A program made the translations under genes and the position numbers. From positions 1-64,000 of the forward strand of contig MCFE01000397.1 in NCBI GenBank assembly GCA_002104905.1: DNA of 64,000 bases, given 5' to 3'. Below the pieces are notes generated by a model. The model saw nothing but the letters and a program-made list of their open reading frames with translations. It did not search any database and was not told where the DNA came from. This document shows positions 23,536 through 36,800 of the stretch, in pieces (the first letter of the stretch is position 1; each line of letters begins with the position of its first letter). The stretch comes from Basidiobolus meristosporus CBS 931.73. Its lineage: Eukaryota; Basidiobolomycota; Basidiobolomycetes; Basidiobolales; Basidiobolaceae.

Positions 23536-25885
23536 ATCATTGATTACATCATCATCACCCAACTTGATTACACTTCATACATCTATTTCTGTATGATAAG
23601 GATCTGCTGATTCATCTACTGACTAGTACTACTGATATGATAGATAACAATGACATACTGATAGGCTAAACCTTAAACTGATTGATTTGTTTGAAAACTG
23701 ATATAACTTGAACATTCAGCCAATAAATCATAATGTTATTCCCTAATAAAGTTGAGAGGGTATTCCAGAATCTCTTTTCTGGCAATACTAATATCTTGAT
23801 GGATCAGTATTGTAAGCAAGTCTTGCAAGCCTGAGTCTGTCTCTATGAACTAAGTCTTCCCAGATATTACCTTGTTTGTCCACTGTTGGTAAGTTGTAAA
23901 TGGACATTCTCTGATGGTCTTGAAAGGTCCTGTTCATTGTGGCTCAAACTTCTTCCATGTTGTTGTCTCTCAGTAATACAAAGTTCCCAACTGTCAATGT
24001 CTCTGGTGATATAGTCTTATCTGATCCTTGCTTCATCTTTTCTGTGCTGGCCTATGCTTTTGGTGTCTTTGTTCCAGCTGTTGGTGTCTACTTGGCTGAC
24101 TGAGTTCATCCTCTAAGGTGACTGTAAGCTTTGGTTTTGCTGAACTCCTAGAATCCTTGGTGCATATTCATACACTAAGTAAAGTGGCAATTGTTGGGTG
24201 GTGTTGTGCACTCTTACTCTGCAGGCAAAGAGTGCTTGGTCTATATACTCATCCAATCTACTAACAGCTCCATTTGCGTACTTAGTCAGTATTCTTACAA
24301 ATAATTCATTAAACTGCTCAGTGACTCCATAAGTTCTAGGGTGAAACGCTGAGGTTGCAGGTGTTTGATTTGCTGCATTTCTAGGTAAGCTTTCAATATC
24401 TTTGCCATAAAATTTGCTCCTCTAGTGGATGAAATCTCTACAGGGCATCCAAACTTCATAAGGATTTGTTGGTAGATGAAACTTGTAACTACTTGCTCAC
24501 TGGCTACAGGTACTGCTTTAGCCACTGGCCATTTAGTGGCATGATCAATTGCTACTAGGATCCACCACTTGCATTTCCTGGTGGTTGGTAGTCTTCCAAT
24601 AAAGTCAGTTCCTCATCTCTCAGATGGTCTCCCAGGCTCTGAGGGAAAGAGTGCAGCAATTCTCTGTGGTTGGCCTTAGTTGATTTGGCAATATGGGCAT
24701 GTTTTCACTAGCCTCTCAATATCTTGTTTCATTCCGGGCCACCATGCTCTGACTTTCACAAGGCTATAGGTTCTTTCAACTCCAAAATGTTCACATCCAT
24801 TGTGTAGCTTATGTATTAAATTCAGGCAAGCAACATAAGGGCAATAAGCAATAGGGCTTCCATCAACAACTTGGTAGGGTGTTTCATCCTGTACCATAAG
24901 CTTGCTGGTTTCATCCCAGATTATCTTCTTAATCTCTTCATCCACCACATTAGGAATGGCTTGATCCTCCAAGTACTCTGGTAATAAGTTAGGCTAATCT
25001 AATTCATGCACCAAGTTGAGTTATGCAACTTGTTCTAGTCTTGATAACATATCAGCAACTGTGTTGTTTTTCCCAGGGCAGCAGACTGTCTTTAAGTCAA
25101 ATTGCTGAGTGTATTCACACCATCTTGCCATTCCTCTAGAGCTTGACAGCTGACTAGTTCATTCTTGAGCATTTGAAAGGCAGTGTCATAAGCTATGTTG
25201 CAATTCATGGTGTTGTCTTTCATGAGAATATCAGTTAAAAGGGTTTCAATACTTGCAAAGGACTAGACAAATCTCCAATAATAGGAGACTATTTCAAGAA
25301 ATGATGCAAGTTCTGATATGCTATGGGGCTCCTTTAGATTCTTGATGACTTCAACCTTGTTGGGGTCTAAGGTTACTGCTGTGCTAGTCACCATGTGTCC
25401 CAGGTATTCAGCATGTTCCTTGAAGAGTTCACACTTTACTAGCTTGCCATACAGCTGGTTCTCTCTTAACTTCTTCAAGACCTTTTCAATATGCACCAAG
25501 CGTTCCTCTTCTGTCTTGCTGTAGATCAATATGTTATCTAAGTAGATTACCACAAACCTGTCTAAGTGTTCCTGGAAGACTGCTGGCACCAAGAGCATAA
25601 ATGTTGCAGGGGCATGGGTAAGGCCAAAACTCATGGCTTGGTACTCAAAGTGTCCATTTCTGGTCTTGAATGCTGTCTCGGGGATGTGTTCTGGCTCCAC
25701 CCTAATCTGGTGGTACCCTGACATGAGGTCAATCTTGCTGAATAGGATGACTCCATTGAGTTGGTCTGCTATTTCACCAGCTGACTAACACTAATGAGCT
25801 GATAGGCAACACTGATATACTGATAGGCAAAACATAAAACTAGTTGATTTGATTAAAGCTGATCTCACTTGAACATTCAAGTTGT
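23536..25885 (-). mobile_element. Gyp-B copy 2, truncated
   Basis: Partial 3' LTR at about 23536-23735 and pol on the minus strand to 25767, followed by a second short LTR-like piece at 25768-25885 joined directly to RT sequence. Gag and protease and the intervening 5' part are missing, so a large internal deletion joined RT to the 5' LTR. Target-site duplications cannot be identified. Confidence 0.75.
23746..25767 (-). pseudogene. Gyp-B pol remnant, copy 2
   Basis: Minus-strand blocks in order: RT 25724-25263 ([24 protein letters not shown], and VVIYLDNILIYSK where the second Asp of YxDD is Asn), a damaged RNase H region, the integrase zinc-binding segment 24972-24676 (HKLHNGCEHFG...CPYCQ), the integrase core 24525-24295 (FGCPVEISSTRGANF), then the C-terminal domain near 23800-24000. 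YLDN instead of YLDD would abolish polymerase activity even without the stops. Confidence 0.85.
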
Positions 25886-25945
25886 AGATGATAACAGTCT
25901 CACCAGCATCCTGGCCTAAATCACTACCCATCCTGGATAGCTAGA
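25886..25945 (+). pseudogene. Short tnp2 fragment
   Basis: This segment (CCTAAATCACTACCCATCC, then TGGATAGCTA) corresponds to tnp2 near 48428-48460. It is cut by the TIR-Tnp2 terminus starting at 25946, so one TIR-Tnp2 copy appears to have inserted into another. Confidence 0.5.
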
Positions 25946-26368
25946 CCCTATGAAAATTATTGTGACAATCCTGTCAAAAAGCTGATGCAAATTCCAAGGC
26001 CGGCAACTAAGAGGTATTGACCCCATCAGGATACTATGACAAAATTATCAAATAATTTGCGCTCCAGAATCCACAAAAAATTGATCAATTTTCCATCACA
26101 ACAATACAATAGTGGCTTTTTACTGATTCTCTGCCAACTGTCTCTCATTCTGATCCTGGACACTCTACCACCTCCTAAGTTTGCGTGCATTGAGTGGCTA
26201 TTGCCTCTTTTTCACACTCCTTACTTCTTGACTCAACCTTTCTCTTACTTATCATTTGTTCAAATGGATTTATTTCCATTGAAACTTCAGTTGAACCTCA
26301 ATTGCCAGTTTTATAGACCTAAACAAGTCCCTATACTGTACATCAACAGTAAGCTTAACCACACACTC
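25946..26368 (+). mobile_element. TIR-Tnp2 left terminal fragment
   Basis: It begins CCCTATGAAAATTATTGTG and follows the left arm common to 939, 17453 and 44718. It is cut by a Cop-A LTR starting at 26369. The open frame 26036-26443 is not a gene; the other copies of this arm lack it. Confidence 0.7.
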
Positions 26369-26731
26369 TGTTTCAATATAAGATGTGATCTTGAATTAAC
26401 AAACATATCAAAAAATGTTGATAGTAGTTGTGTTGTGGTTTAGATATAAAGAAGCTCAGGATTTATACCTTTGTAGAAGTAATACAACTGCAACACTAAG
26501 TAAAGAGGGCTTCTCAACATTGAGAAGCTTTCTGGAACAGTTTCAGGGTTGGTAAAAAATGTCTGGTAAAAGTGCTAATATGATTTAGACTTTAGAGACA
26601 AAGGATCATAGATCTGAGGAAACTGGCCAGGTTAGGGTTGGTTATTAGTCCTACAGTGATTAAGACTAGTCTAGTATAGTTGAGTAAACTTTTAGCTGCT
26701 GAATGATACCAAATTGTTTGATATTTTAACA
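26369..26731 (-). repeat. Diverged Cop-A LTR
   Basis: It aligns over its whole length with the 369-bp Cop-A LTR (TGTTTCAATATAAG...GATATTTTAACA). Many substitutions mark it as old. Confidence 0.75.
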
Positions 26732-26907
26732 TTCTGTACAAGTAACTGCATTTGAATTCACCACCTGGAATAATCATAGGTTCATATATCTGAAAGAAAG
26801 TGCCAAAGTTAGGGATACAAATGAGTCTATAGTAACTGAGACTTGGCCACAATTGTTAAGTAATTTTTTAGCTGCCAAGTGATACCAACTAGTCCAATGC
26901 CCCAACA
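26732..26907 (-). repeat. Partial Cop-A LTR (3' LTR of copy 3)
   Basis: It corresponds to the terminal half of the Cop-A LTR ending CCCCAACA at 26907, followed by the expected tract leading into pol on the minus strand. In tandem with the preceding LTR, which suggests recombination or a second insertion. Confidence 0.7.
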
Positions 26908-28158
26908 CTTCTCCTCCACCAATAGTTTCTTAATCCTTATTTCTCTCTGAGATTCTGAAACTGTAGCATAGCTAGTGATCCATTCAATATATCTACCATC
27001 AATCTGTTAGTTGGGCAATAAACCAACTCTACCAAGTTATTTTCTACAGCTTCTCCAACAAAGTGGTGTTGCATGTATAGTTCTGGCATGGTGTCTGGGA
27101 CTTCTAACTAATGAAGTACAACTTAGATTACTCTTGTAAATACTTGTTGGTTCATCTGATTTAGAACTTAAGTTATTGAATGCTTTTTGTAATCATTTAG
27201 CCTCCTTAGTTGCTTGATAAGCAGGCATACACTCTGCCTCAGCTGTGGAGAGTGCTATTGTTGATTTTATCTTACAATTCCAATTGATAGCCACACCAGC
27301 AAACAGTAACACATACCCAGTGGCAGAGCATCTGTCAATCAGATCCCTACCCAGTCTGATCACTATCACCATCAAGTCCTTGCCTGTTAGCAGCTCTAGA
27401 GCATTCAAGCATCAAACTTGTGGTACCATGTATATATCTGAAAACCTACTTAACTGCTGTAATTTAATCTGATCCATAATTTTGCATTACCTGACTATTT
27501 GTTCCTACTGCCACAGCAATGTCTGGAAGTGTAAATACTGTTACATACATCAGACTACTAATCATAGATTGGTTGGGGAAGTTTTTGTTCAAATATAAGC
27601 ATTTTTGACCCAAGACTGACTGATATTTGCTCAATTTTAGGTTATCTGTCACAGGGATTGCTGCAGGCTTGAAATTTAACATTTTGAAGCATCTAAGATT
27701 GTCTCTTATATATGTAGACTGATTCAACACAATTTTCTGCGTAGGGATGTAAGATTTGACCATAATCAGAAGAAATAGCTCAGTTTTCCAGGATCTTGTA
27801 TCTCAAGCTTACTGAAGAAATCTGATTTTGTCTGTTTAAGTGCCTGCTGGTCACTTGTTGCTACTATTAAGTTGTTAATATAGGGTAGGTGGTGATCACA
27901 CCCTTTTTGAGCTGCTTCACATATAAACTATGATCTGCAATGCTATAAATGAACATAATCTCCTCTAAATATATGTCAATCTTGTACCATGCTCTAGGTG
28001 CCTGTTTAAGTCTATACAGCAATATTCCAAGTTTGCACACCTTATAGGGGCCTTATGGGTTGGTAAAACTCTGTGGTTGCTCCATATATTTAGTTAGTTG
28101 TAGTTCCCATTTAGAAAGGCTGTTTTATGTCCCTTCAATCCAGACCTAGACTGTATAC
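26908..28158 (-). pseudogene. Cop-A copy 3, RT/RNase H remnant
   Basis: The minus strand carries an RNase H segment (GRDLIDRCSATGYVLLFAG, then ALSTAEAECMPA) at 27408-27193 and an RT segment (TQKIVLNQSTYIRDNL, then NFPNQSMISSLMYV) at 27763-27464. The TEAKYMAA block is altered to AEAECMPA. More upstream RT sequence continues to 28158, ending near the codons for the AFLNG region, where Gyp-B begins. 5'-truncated and dead. Confidence 0.8.
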
Positions 28159-28527
28159 TGTTATAAGTCTAGATATAAGAGTTGTGGAGGAATAGGGAGT
28201 TTAGTTAGTATTGTACTCACTAAAACTTGAATTGATCTTTATTGAGGTTCCAGCAGCTCCTTTTATACATTTTGCCAGATTAGTTGCTGACTGATTGTAT
28301 TTCATAATGTAGGCTGTGGCTGATGACTCATTTGATTGCATTGTCATCACCAAATAAAATCCTACTTAATATATCTATTTCTGACTAATAAGGATCTGCT
28401 GATTCATTTGCTGACTAATACTACTAATTTGATAGATAATACTGATATTCTGATGAGCTAAACATATAGCTGATTGATTTGACTGAAAACTGATCTAACT
28501 TAAACATTCAAGCGGCAGATCATAAAA
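28159..28527 (-). repeat. Gyp-B copy 3, 3' LTR
   Basis: Starts TGTTATAAGTCTAGATATAAGAG and ends GCGGCAGATCATAAAA on the plus strand; the final TGTTATG of the element strand is mutated to TTTTATG. Confidence 0.8.
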
Positions 28528-31500
28528 TTCTCCCCTGCTTAAGTTGAGAGGGTTCTCCTGAATCTCTTTTCTTGTGATACCAATATCTGGATGGTTCAAT
28601 ATTATCAGCATGTCTTGCAAGCTTGAGTCTGTCCCTATGCACAAAGTCTTCCTGGATATTGCCTTGTTTGTCCACTAGTTGGTAAGTTGCAAATGGACAT
28701 TCTATGATGATCTTGAATGGTCCTGTCCATTGTGTCTCAGACTTCTTCCAAGTGTTGTTTCTTAGCAATACAAAGTTCCCAACTGTCAATGCCTCTGGTG
28801 ATATAGTCTTATCAAATCTTTTCTTCATCTTTTCTGCACTCTGAGATACTTTGGTCTGTGCCTCTTAATATCTTTGTTTCAGTGGCTGGTGTATACTTGG
28901 CTCACTGAGCTCATCATATAAGGCATCTGCAAGCTTTGGTTGTGCGAGATCTCCTGGAATCCTTGGTTCACATCCATACACTTGGTAAAATGGTAATTGC
29001 TGCGTGGTGTTGTGTACTCTGACTCTGTATGCAAAGAGTGCTTGGTCTATATACTCATCCCATCTACTGACAACTCCATATGCATACATGGTCAGCATTT
29101 TTCCATGTAATCCATTAAACCGCTCAGTGACCCCATTAGTTCTGGGGTGATATGCCAAGGTTTCAAGTGCTTGATCTGCTGCTTTTCCAGGTAAGCTTCC
29201 AATATCTTTGCCATAAAGTTTGCACCTCTATCAGATAGAATCTCTACAGGGCATCCAAACTTCACAAGGATCTCATGGTATATGAAACTTGTAGCTTCTT
29301 GCTCACTGGTTAAAGGTACAGCTTTAGCCACTAGCCATTTAGTGGCATGGCCAATTGCTGCCAGGATCCAACAGTTGCATTTCCTGGTAGTTGGCAGTCT
29401 TCCAATAAGTCAATTCCCCATCTTTCAAATGGTCTTACAGGCTCCAAGGGAAAGAATTCAGCAATTCTCTGTGGTTGGCCTTGGTTGATTTGGCAATTTG
29501 GGCTTGTTTCACCAGCTTCTCAATGTCATGTTTCATTCTGGGCCACCATGCACTGGCTTTCACAAGGCTATTGGCTCCTTCAATTCTAAGATATCCATAT
29601 CTATTGTGTAGCTTATGTATTAAATCCAGGTGAGAAACATAAGGGCAATAGGCAATAAGGCATCCATCAATAATTTGGTAGAGTGTGTCATCCTGTACTG
29701 CAAATTTGCCAGCTTCATCCTGGATTATCTTCTCGATATCCTTATTCATCTCATCAGGAATGGCTTAGTCCTCTAAGTACTTTGGTAATAGGCTGGGCCA
29801 ATCTGATTCATGCACCAAGTTGAGTTGTGCAACTTGATCTAATCTTGATAAAGCGTCAGCATCCGTGTTGTTATTTCCAGGGCAGTAGACAATCTCCAAG
29901 TCAAATTGCTGAATGTATTCACTCCATCTTGTCATTCTTCTAGAAAGTATCTTCTCAGTAAAAATATACTTGAGGGAGGCATGGTCAGTCTTTTCAGTGC
30001 ATTTGACTCCTTCAACATAGCATCTCCATGTCTTCAAACAGTGTATTATAGCAAGCATCTCCTTCTCATGCACTGGATAGTTTTGTTCTGCTGAGTTCAG
30101 TTTCTTGGACTCAAAGGCAATGGGATAGTCCTTTGCTTTGTGTTCTTGGCTCAACACTCCACCAATTGCATAATCTGAAGCATCTGTGCACAGAGTAAAC
30201 TCTTTTCTGAAGTCAGGTATTCTTAAGCTTGGCAGCTTAGCAAGTTCATTCTTGAGCATCTGGAAGGCAGTTTCACAAGCTATGTCCCACTTGTAATTAT
30301 TGTCTCTCTTGAGGATATCAGTTAAAGAGGCTGCAATACTTGCAAAGGACTTGACAAGTCTCCAATAATAGGAAACCATTCCAAGGAATGATCCAAGCTC
30401 TGATATGCTTTGGGGTTGCTTCAGATTCTTGATGACTTCAACCTTCTTAGGGTCTAAGGTTACTTCTGGGCTAGTCCCTATGTGTCCCAGATATTCAACA
30501 TGTTCCTTGAAGAATTCACACTTGGGTAGCTTGCCATAAATCTTGTTCTCTCTTAGCTTCTCCAAGACCTTTTCAATGTGGACCAAGTGATCCTCTTCTG
30601 TCTTGCTTTATATAAATACATCATCTAGGTAGATTATGACAAACTTTTCTAAGTACTCCTGAAAGACAGTCTGCATCAGGGTCATGAATGTTGCAGGGGC
30701 ATTGGTGAGGCCAAAACTCATGACTAAGTACTTGTAGGGTCCATATCTGGTCCTGAATGCTGTCTTAGGGATGTCTTCTGGCTTCACCCTAATCTGGCTG
30801 TATCCTGACATGAGGTCAATCTTGCTGAAAATAGTGGCTCCATTGAGTTGGACCAAGAGCTCATCAATCCAAGGAATGGGGTACTTATTCTTCACAGCTA
30901 CTGAGTTGAGGGTACTGCAGTCAATGCACATCCTAAGTGCTCCATCCTTCTTCTTCACCAAAAGTACTGGTGCTCCCCAAGGTGACTTGCTGGGTCTGAT
31001 ATATCCTTGCTCCAGTAACTGATCTATTTGTCTCTTCATCTCTTCCAACTCCAATGGACTCATTCTGTAAGGTGCCTTACTCACTGGAGGGCCATCTCCT
31101 GTTTCAATGGCATGATCCATGTCTCTGACTGGTGGTAGGCTTACAAGCTCTTCTGGAAATATATTTGAATATTCCTTCAAATGAGTCTTGACCTTCTGGG
31201 GTACTGGAGTAGAGGAATTCTCCTGTAATACTGCCATGAAGAACATCTGGGTGCCTATTCTTAGTGCTCTACAGAACTGTTTCTTGCTAAGCTCACTTGT
31301 TTCACGCACACTGGAATTGACCAAGTTAAAATCTAGTCTGGCAGATAATAGCTCATAGGTCTTGTTGTCCTCCTGGATCTGAGTAGCATGGGTTCTCCAG
31401 TTGATCAGTGAATTACAACAAAATAGCCAGGTTTTCCCAAGTACAAGGTCTAACTTGCAGTTCCCACATATATAGGCCTGTAGCTCTTCTTCAGAGTCAT

Positions 31501-32574
31501 TGATCTTCATCCTTACTGGCTAAGTGAAACAGTTGATTATGAGAGAGCTCTCATCAGCTGCTGAGACTGAAGTTGATTGGGTGGGTTCCAAGTTGATTCC
31601 AGCTTTCAAAGTAAATTGCTCCAACATGTACTCATGTGATGCTCCTGAGTCAATCATGATCTTGGCAGGTACTCCATTGATTACTCCATTCAAGTATAAT
31701 AGCTTTCCTGCGTTTGAGATCTTCTGGGATTGGTATTCTTCTGTCATATGGAAGGTAAGTTCTGAGTCTTCTTCAAGCTCATCCTCCATGTTACTATGCT
31801 CTATGACCTCAATATAGTTAAAGGTTCTTGATGGCTGGTGTCCATTTGTTCTCTGAGGGCAGTACTTTGCAATATGTCCCCGCTGGTGGCAGTTGAAGCA
31901 AAGCGCTTTCTTCTTACATTCTTCTGAGGCAGGATTCTTCTGCATAGCATCTATTTCCATTGGCACTGCTTCTGATTGTCTTCTTTCATAGTGATTGTAG
32001 CCTCTCTGATAAGTCATTGTGGGCTTCCCAACTCCAAACATAACTGATTCATAGTCAATGGCATTCTAGATGGCTTCTTCAATTGTGTGAGGTCTTTGAT
32101 AATTCACTTCCTTACAAGTTCTTTCTTTCAACCAATCAATAAAGTATTCAGCTTGATCCAGTGGGTCCATTCTTTCAATTTGCCCAAGTAGACATCTATA
32201 TTCATAGATGTACTCCTGGACCATTCCTTTCTGTCTGAGTGTCTTCAACTTTCTTCTTGGTGGTATCTGTTGGTGTGGGGACTCAAAGGCTTCCTGTATT
32301 TCCGGCACACACTCATCCCAGGTAGAGATGATAGAGCATCCCATCATGGTGGCTGACCTGATCTTGTTGTGGTACCACTGTAAAGCTGCACCTGCCAGGT
32401 AAGAGGCTGCATAATGTAACTTGCTTTCTGGAGCAATTCCCTTAGCCTTGAAAGTTTCTTCAGTCTGAAAGAGCCAAGTTCCCAGGTTTCATTGACTCTA
32501 CCATGGTACTGGTTGACCATCACACTAAAGTTGCTCTTGACAGGGTTTTGCTGGCTTTGAGCCAAGGTAGTCAT
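28520..32574 (-). pseudogene. Gyp-B gag-pol polyprotein, copy 3
   Basis: The frame from 32347 to 29435 is continuous except for a few in-frame stops (near 32064, 31518, 30606 and 29763), so gag, protease, RT, RNase H and the start of integrase form one frame, as in single-ORF gypsy elements. Domains on the minus strand: Gag (32347-32066, ECVPEIQEAFESP), CCHC knuckle CFNCHQRGHIAKYC, protease MIDSGASHEY, RT ([35 protein letters not shown]), RNase H (CTDASDYAIGGVL, SAEQNYPVHEKEMLA), integrase zinc region, core (VEILSDRGANF, HPRTNGVTERFNG) in a shifted frame 29331-28865, and a GPFKIIIECPFATYQLV C-terminus in another frame. No chromodomain is visible. The 5' gag portion near 32574 is frameshifted. 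Confidence 0.9.
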
Positions 32575-32725
32575 TCCTTGTTGCTGCTGGCCAAGGATCT
32601 GGAGTAACTGTTGCTTCTGGGCCTGGATTTGTTGCAGAGCATTCTTCTATTCTTGATTTTCCAACATCTTGAGGGAGGCTTCTTCTTTCTTCAGGAGCAA
32701 TGTTTCTTGTTATTGCTGTTACCAG

Positions 32726-33103
32726 TGTTACAAGTATTGGTATAAGAGTTGTAGAGGAATAGGGAGTCTAGCTAGCATTGTATTCACTAGAACTTGAACT
32801 GATCTTTATTGAGGTTCCAGCAGCTCCTTATATACATTTTGCCAGATTAATTACTGACCAATTGTATTTCCTAATACAGTTTTGTGGCTGATGGCTCATT
32901 TGACTGCATCATCATCACCCAATAAAATCCTACTTAATATATCTATTTCTGTGTGATAAGGATCAGCTGATTCATTTGCTGACTAATGCTACTAATTTGA
33001 TAGATAATACTGATGTAGTAATATACTGATAACCTAAACATATAGCTAATTGATTTGACTAAAAACTGATCTAACTTAAGCATCAAAGCGGCAGATCATA
33101 ACA
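32726..33103 (-). repeat. Gyp-B copy 3, 5' LTR
   Basis: 378 bp, TGTTACAAG...CAGATCATAACA on the plus strand. On the element strand it contains TATATAAGGAGCTGCTGG, the TATA element shared with the LTR at 16795-17092. Confidence 0.85.
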
Positions 33104-33462
33104 CTTGGACCAGCTTGATGTATTTGCTAACCAAGATAACCCATGTTTAGTCTGTAAGTTCAAAAAGTCTCTATGTTGACTCAAGCAATCCCCTAGAGCA
33201 TGGAATTGCCAAATAGATTCTTATTTAGAATTTTTGAGCTTCAAAGTAAGTAATGCTGACTATAGTATATACTGTAAGCCAGATATGGCAAGTCCAGCTC
33301 TATTAGCTCTTAATATGGATTATCCTATTATAGCTGCTAATAACCTAGAAATATTGGAAATGACCAAATTGGACCTATCTAACAAGTTCAAGATGTCCAA
33401 CCTAGGAGAACTTAGTTATGCTCAGGGATAAAGTCTCCATAGGCAAAAATACACATACTTTC
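33104..33462 (+). pseudogene. Cop-B RT fragment, left half of an interrupted copy
   Basis: The plus strand resembles the Cop-B RT region after AFLNGEL: CKFKKSL, ARAWNCQIDS-like and NADYSIYCKPDMASPALLAL blocks, with LNMDY where YVDD is expected. Stops near 33428. It continues at 38154 after the Cop-A insertion. Confidence 0.75.
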
Positions 33463-33831
33463 TGTTGCAATTTAAGAAGTGATTTGGAAATAAGGAACTT
33501 ATCAAGAAATAGTGATAATAGTTGAACTGTTGTTTATTCATAAAGAAGCTCAGTATTTATACCTTTGTAGAAGTAATACAGCTGCAACACTAAGTAGGGA
33601 GGGTTTCTCAATATTCAGGAGCATTCTGTAACAGTTTCAGGGTTAGTACATAATGTTTGGTAATAGTGCTAATTTGATCCTGACTATAGGGGAATAATCA
33701 TAAGATCATATATCTGGAGAAAGTGGCAAAGTTAAGGCAGTAAATGAGTCCTACAGTGACTAAGACTAGCCTAGAATTGTTAAGTAAATTTTTAGCTGCT
33801 GAATGATACCAAATAGTCCAATATTTCAACA
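33463..33831 (-). repeat. Cop-A copy 1, 3' LTR
   Basis: TG...CA ended, 369 bp. The polyprotein stop codon lies inside its first 6 bases (33826-33831), so the coding frame overlaps the LTR. Confidence 0.96.
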
Positions 33832-36800
33832 CTCCCCCTCAACTAAATAATTTCTTAATCCCAATTTCTCTCTAAGGATCTCAAACTGTGGCCTAGCTAG
33901 TGGTTTTGTCAATATGTCTGCCACCATTTTGTCAGTTGGGCAGTAAACCAGCTCTACTAAGTTATTTTCTACAGCTTCCCTCACAAAGTGATGCTGTATA
34001 TCAATGTGCTTAGTTCTGGCATGATTAGTAGGATTTCTAGCTAATGAAATACAACTTTGATTATCCTTGTAAATACATGTTGGTTCACCTGAATTAAAAC
34101 CTAAGTCTGTGAATAATTTTCGTAGCCATATAGCCTCCTTAGTTGCTTGACATGCAGCCATATATTTGGCTTCAGTTGTAGATAGTGCCACAGTTGGTTG
34201 TTTCTTGCAATTCCAAGTAATAGCTGCACCAGCATAAAGAAATACATAGCCTGTGGTAGAGCGTCTGTCAATCAAATCCCTACCCCAATCTGAATCACTA
34301 TAACCATCAAATTTTTGCCTATTAGCTGCTCCAGAGTATTCCAGTACCATATTTATGGTACCTTGTAGATATCTGAAAATCCGCTTAACTGCTGCAATTT
34401 GATCTGATCCATAACTCTGCATGAATTGACTGACTATTCCAACTGCTACTGCAATATCTGGACGTGTAGACACCATCAAGTACATTAGGCTACCAACCAT
34501 TGATTGATAGGGAAAGTTTTGGTCCATATTTGAGCCGTTTTCATCTATAACTGGCTGAGATTTGCTTAATTTCAGGTTATTGTCCATAGGGGTTGCTGCA
34601 GGTTTGCAATTTTCCATTTTGAAGCGTCTAAGAATGTCCCTAATGTACTTAGACTGATTCAGCACAATTTTCTGCGTAGGTATGTCAAATTTGACCTCAA
34701 TTCCAAGAAAATAGCTCAATTTTCCAAGATCTTTCATCTCAAACTTGCTGAAGAGATCTGATTTTGTCTGTTTAAGTGCCTCTTGATCACTTGTAGCTAT
34801 AATTAGGTCGTCCACATAAAGAACTAGGATGATCACACCCTTTTTGAGCTGTTTCACATATATACTGTGATCTGCAGTGCTACGAGAGAACCCAATTTCC
34901 TCTAGATATGTGTCAATCCTGTTATACCATGCTCTAGGTGCCTGCTCAAGCCCATACAACAATTTTCTAAGTTTGCACACCTTATGGGGGCTTTTTGGAT
35001 CGGTAAAACCTTCTGGTTGCTCCATATATATAGTTTCTTGCAAATCCCCATTTAGAAAGGCTGTTTTGACGTCCATTTGGTGTAGATCTAGGCTGTGTAC
35101 AGCTGCCAGGGCCAGAACTGTCCTAATAGAGTTAAACTTGGCAACCGGAGCAAATGTTTCCTTAAAGTCTAGTCCCTGGATCTGGGAATAGCCTTTAGCT
35201 ACCAATCTAGCCTTGTACTTATCAACGGCACCATTTGAGGTTATCTTGATCTTGTAGACCCATCTACATCCTATTGGCTTTCTCCCATTTGGTAAATCTA
35301 CCAGTTCCCACGTTTTTGCCTTGATCAGTGATTGGTACTCCTCCTGCATGGCTTGGTGCCACTTAGTAGCATCTGGACCTTTCATTGCCTGTTCCAGATT
35401 CTGAGGTTTGGCACATAAGGCAAGATAAGCTTCTTCATGATCATTGGATGTCTGCCACCAGGATCCAGGGGCATTTCTTATTCTGGTAGATCTCCTAACT
35501 GGGATAATCTGTTCTGATCTGGAACTGGTAGAAGTATCTTCCATCTCTGACTGGATTTGGTACGTATCTTCTTCATTTGTGTTGATTGCATCATCAGGCA
35601 GCTGGCCAATGATTTCTGTGGCTTTCGGATCTGAATTCTCCTCAAATACAACGTCCCTGCTCTTGATCAGCTTCTGAATTTTGCCATCATACACTCTATA
35701 CCCTTTAGTATCTTCACAATACCCAAGAAAGATCCCTTTTCTACTCTTTGGTTCCAACTTTGAGCGTTTTTTGTCTCGGATGTGATAAAAAACATCACTG
35801 CCAAAGATCCTGAGGTGCTGGAGATCTGGTTTTTTGCCTGTATATGCTTCAAAGGGTGTAGAATCACGTAGTGCTGTTGTTGGGCATCTGTTCTTGATGT
35901 ATACAGCGGTAGCAACAGATTCAGCCCAAAACTTGTAGTCCATTCCCTTATCATGTAGCATAGATCTTCCCATCTCTACTGTTGTTCTATTTGCACGTTC
36001 TGCTACTCCATTTTGCTGTGGAGTATGAGGAACTGTGGTCTGTTGAAGTATACCAGTAGACAAGCAGTATTTTGCAAACTCCTTTGAGCAGTATTCTCCT
36101 CCATTGTCACTTCGTAGTACCTTCAATTTACACCCAGTTTGTGTTTCTGCCATGTTCTTGAAGTGCTTAAACGTCTCTAAAGCTTCATCCTTTGTTTTGA
36201 GAAAGTACACCCATGTATATCTTGTCTTGTCATCAATAAACGTCATAAAGTATCTCTTGGCTCCAAAGGACAGTGTTCTCATGGGGCCACATATGTCTGA
36301 GTGTACAATAGCCAATATTTTGGTAGTATTGATGCCTTCTGAGCTCTTGAAACATTGCCTAGCTTGTTTGTCATATGAACATCCCTTACAAACATTCAAT
36401 TTGATCGGAATTGAGTATTTTAGGCCCAAAACAAGCTGATTTTTCACCAATTGGCTCATTTTCTGTTCCCCTATGTGTCCTAGCCTCCTATGCCACGTCT
36501 CCCAGTTGGTTTCATCAGTTTCAGCAATGTCAACATACTCAGGTACAATGATCTTGCATTGTAACTTGTATATATTGTGATCTCTGATTCCCGAAGCTAA
36601 TTTTTGTCCATTTTCACTCAATATTGAGCAGCTCAGCTTAGTAAAAACAAATTTCAGTCCCTGAGTAGTTGCTTTACTGACTGAGAGTAGGTTCTTAGCT
36701 ATTCCAGGTACATAGAGTACGTCAGTCAGTTTTGCTGTTGTTGCCCCTGAGTTATCACTCATATTTAGTTGTATAGACCCACTGGTGGTAGCTTCCAATG

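Larger units (their letters stand above)
28159..33103 (-). mobile_element. Gyp-B copy 3, near full-length
   Basis: LTRs at 28159-28527 and 32726-33103 bracket a gag-pol region on the minus strand. The purine tract AAGCAGGGGAGAA precedes the 3' LTR and a TGGTAACAGC sequence one base inside the 5' LTR is a likely primer site for an unidentified tRNA 3' end. Left flank is Cop-A, right flank is Cop-B, and the adjacent pentamers (TATAC and CTTGG) do not match, so the copy has been rearranged since insertion. Confidence 0.85.

Noticed and set aside
26036-26443. Open frame of 135 codons on the plus strand
   Set aside because: It lies in the TIR-Tnp2 left arm and a Cop-A LTR edge; homologous arms at 939, 17453 and 44718 do not keep the frame.
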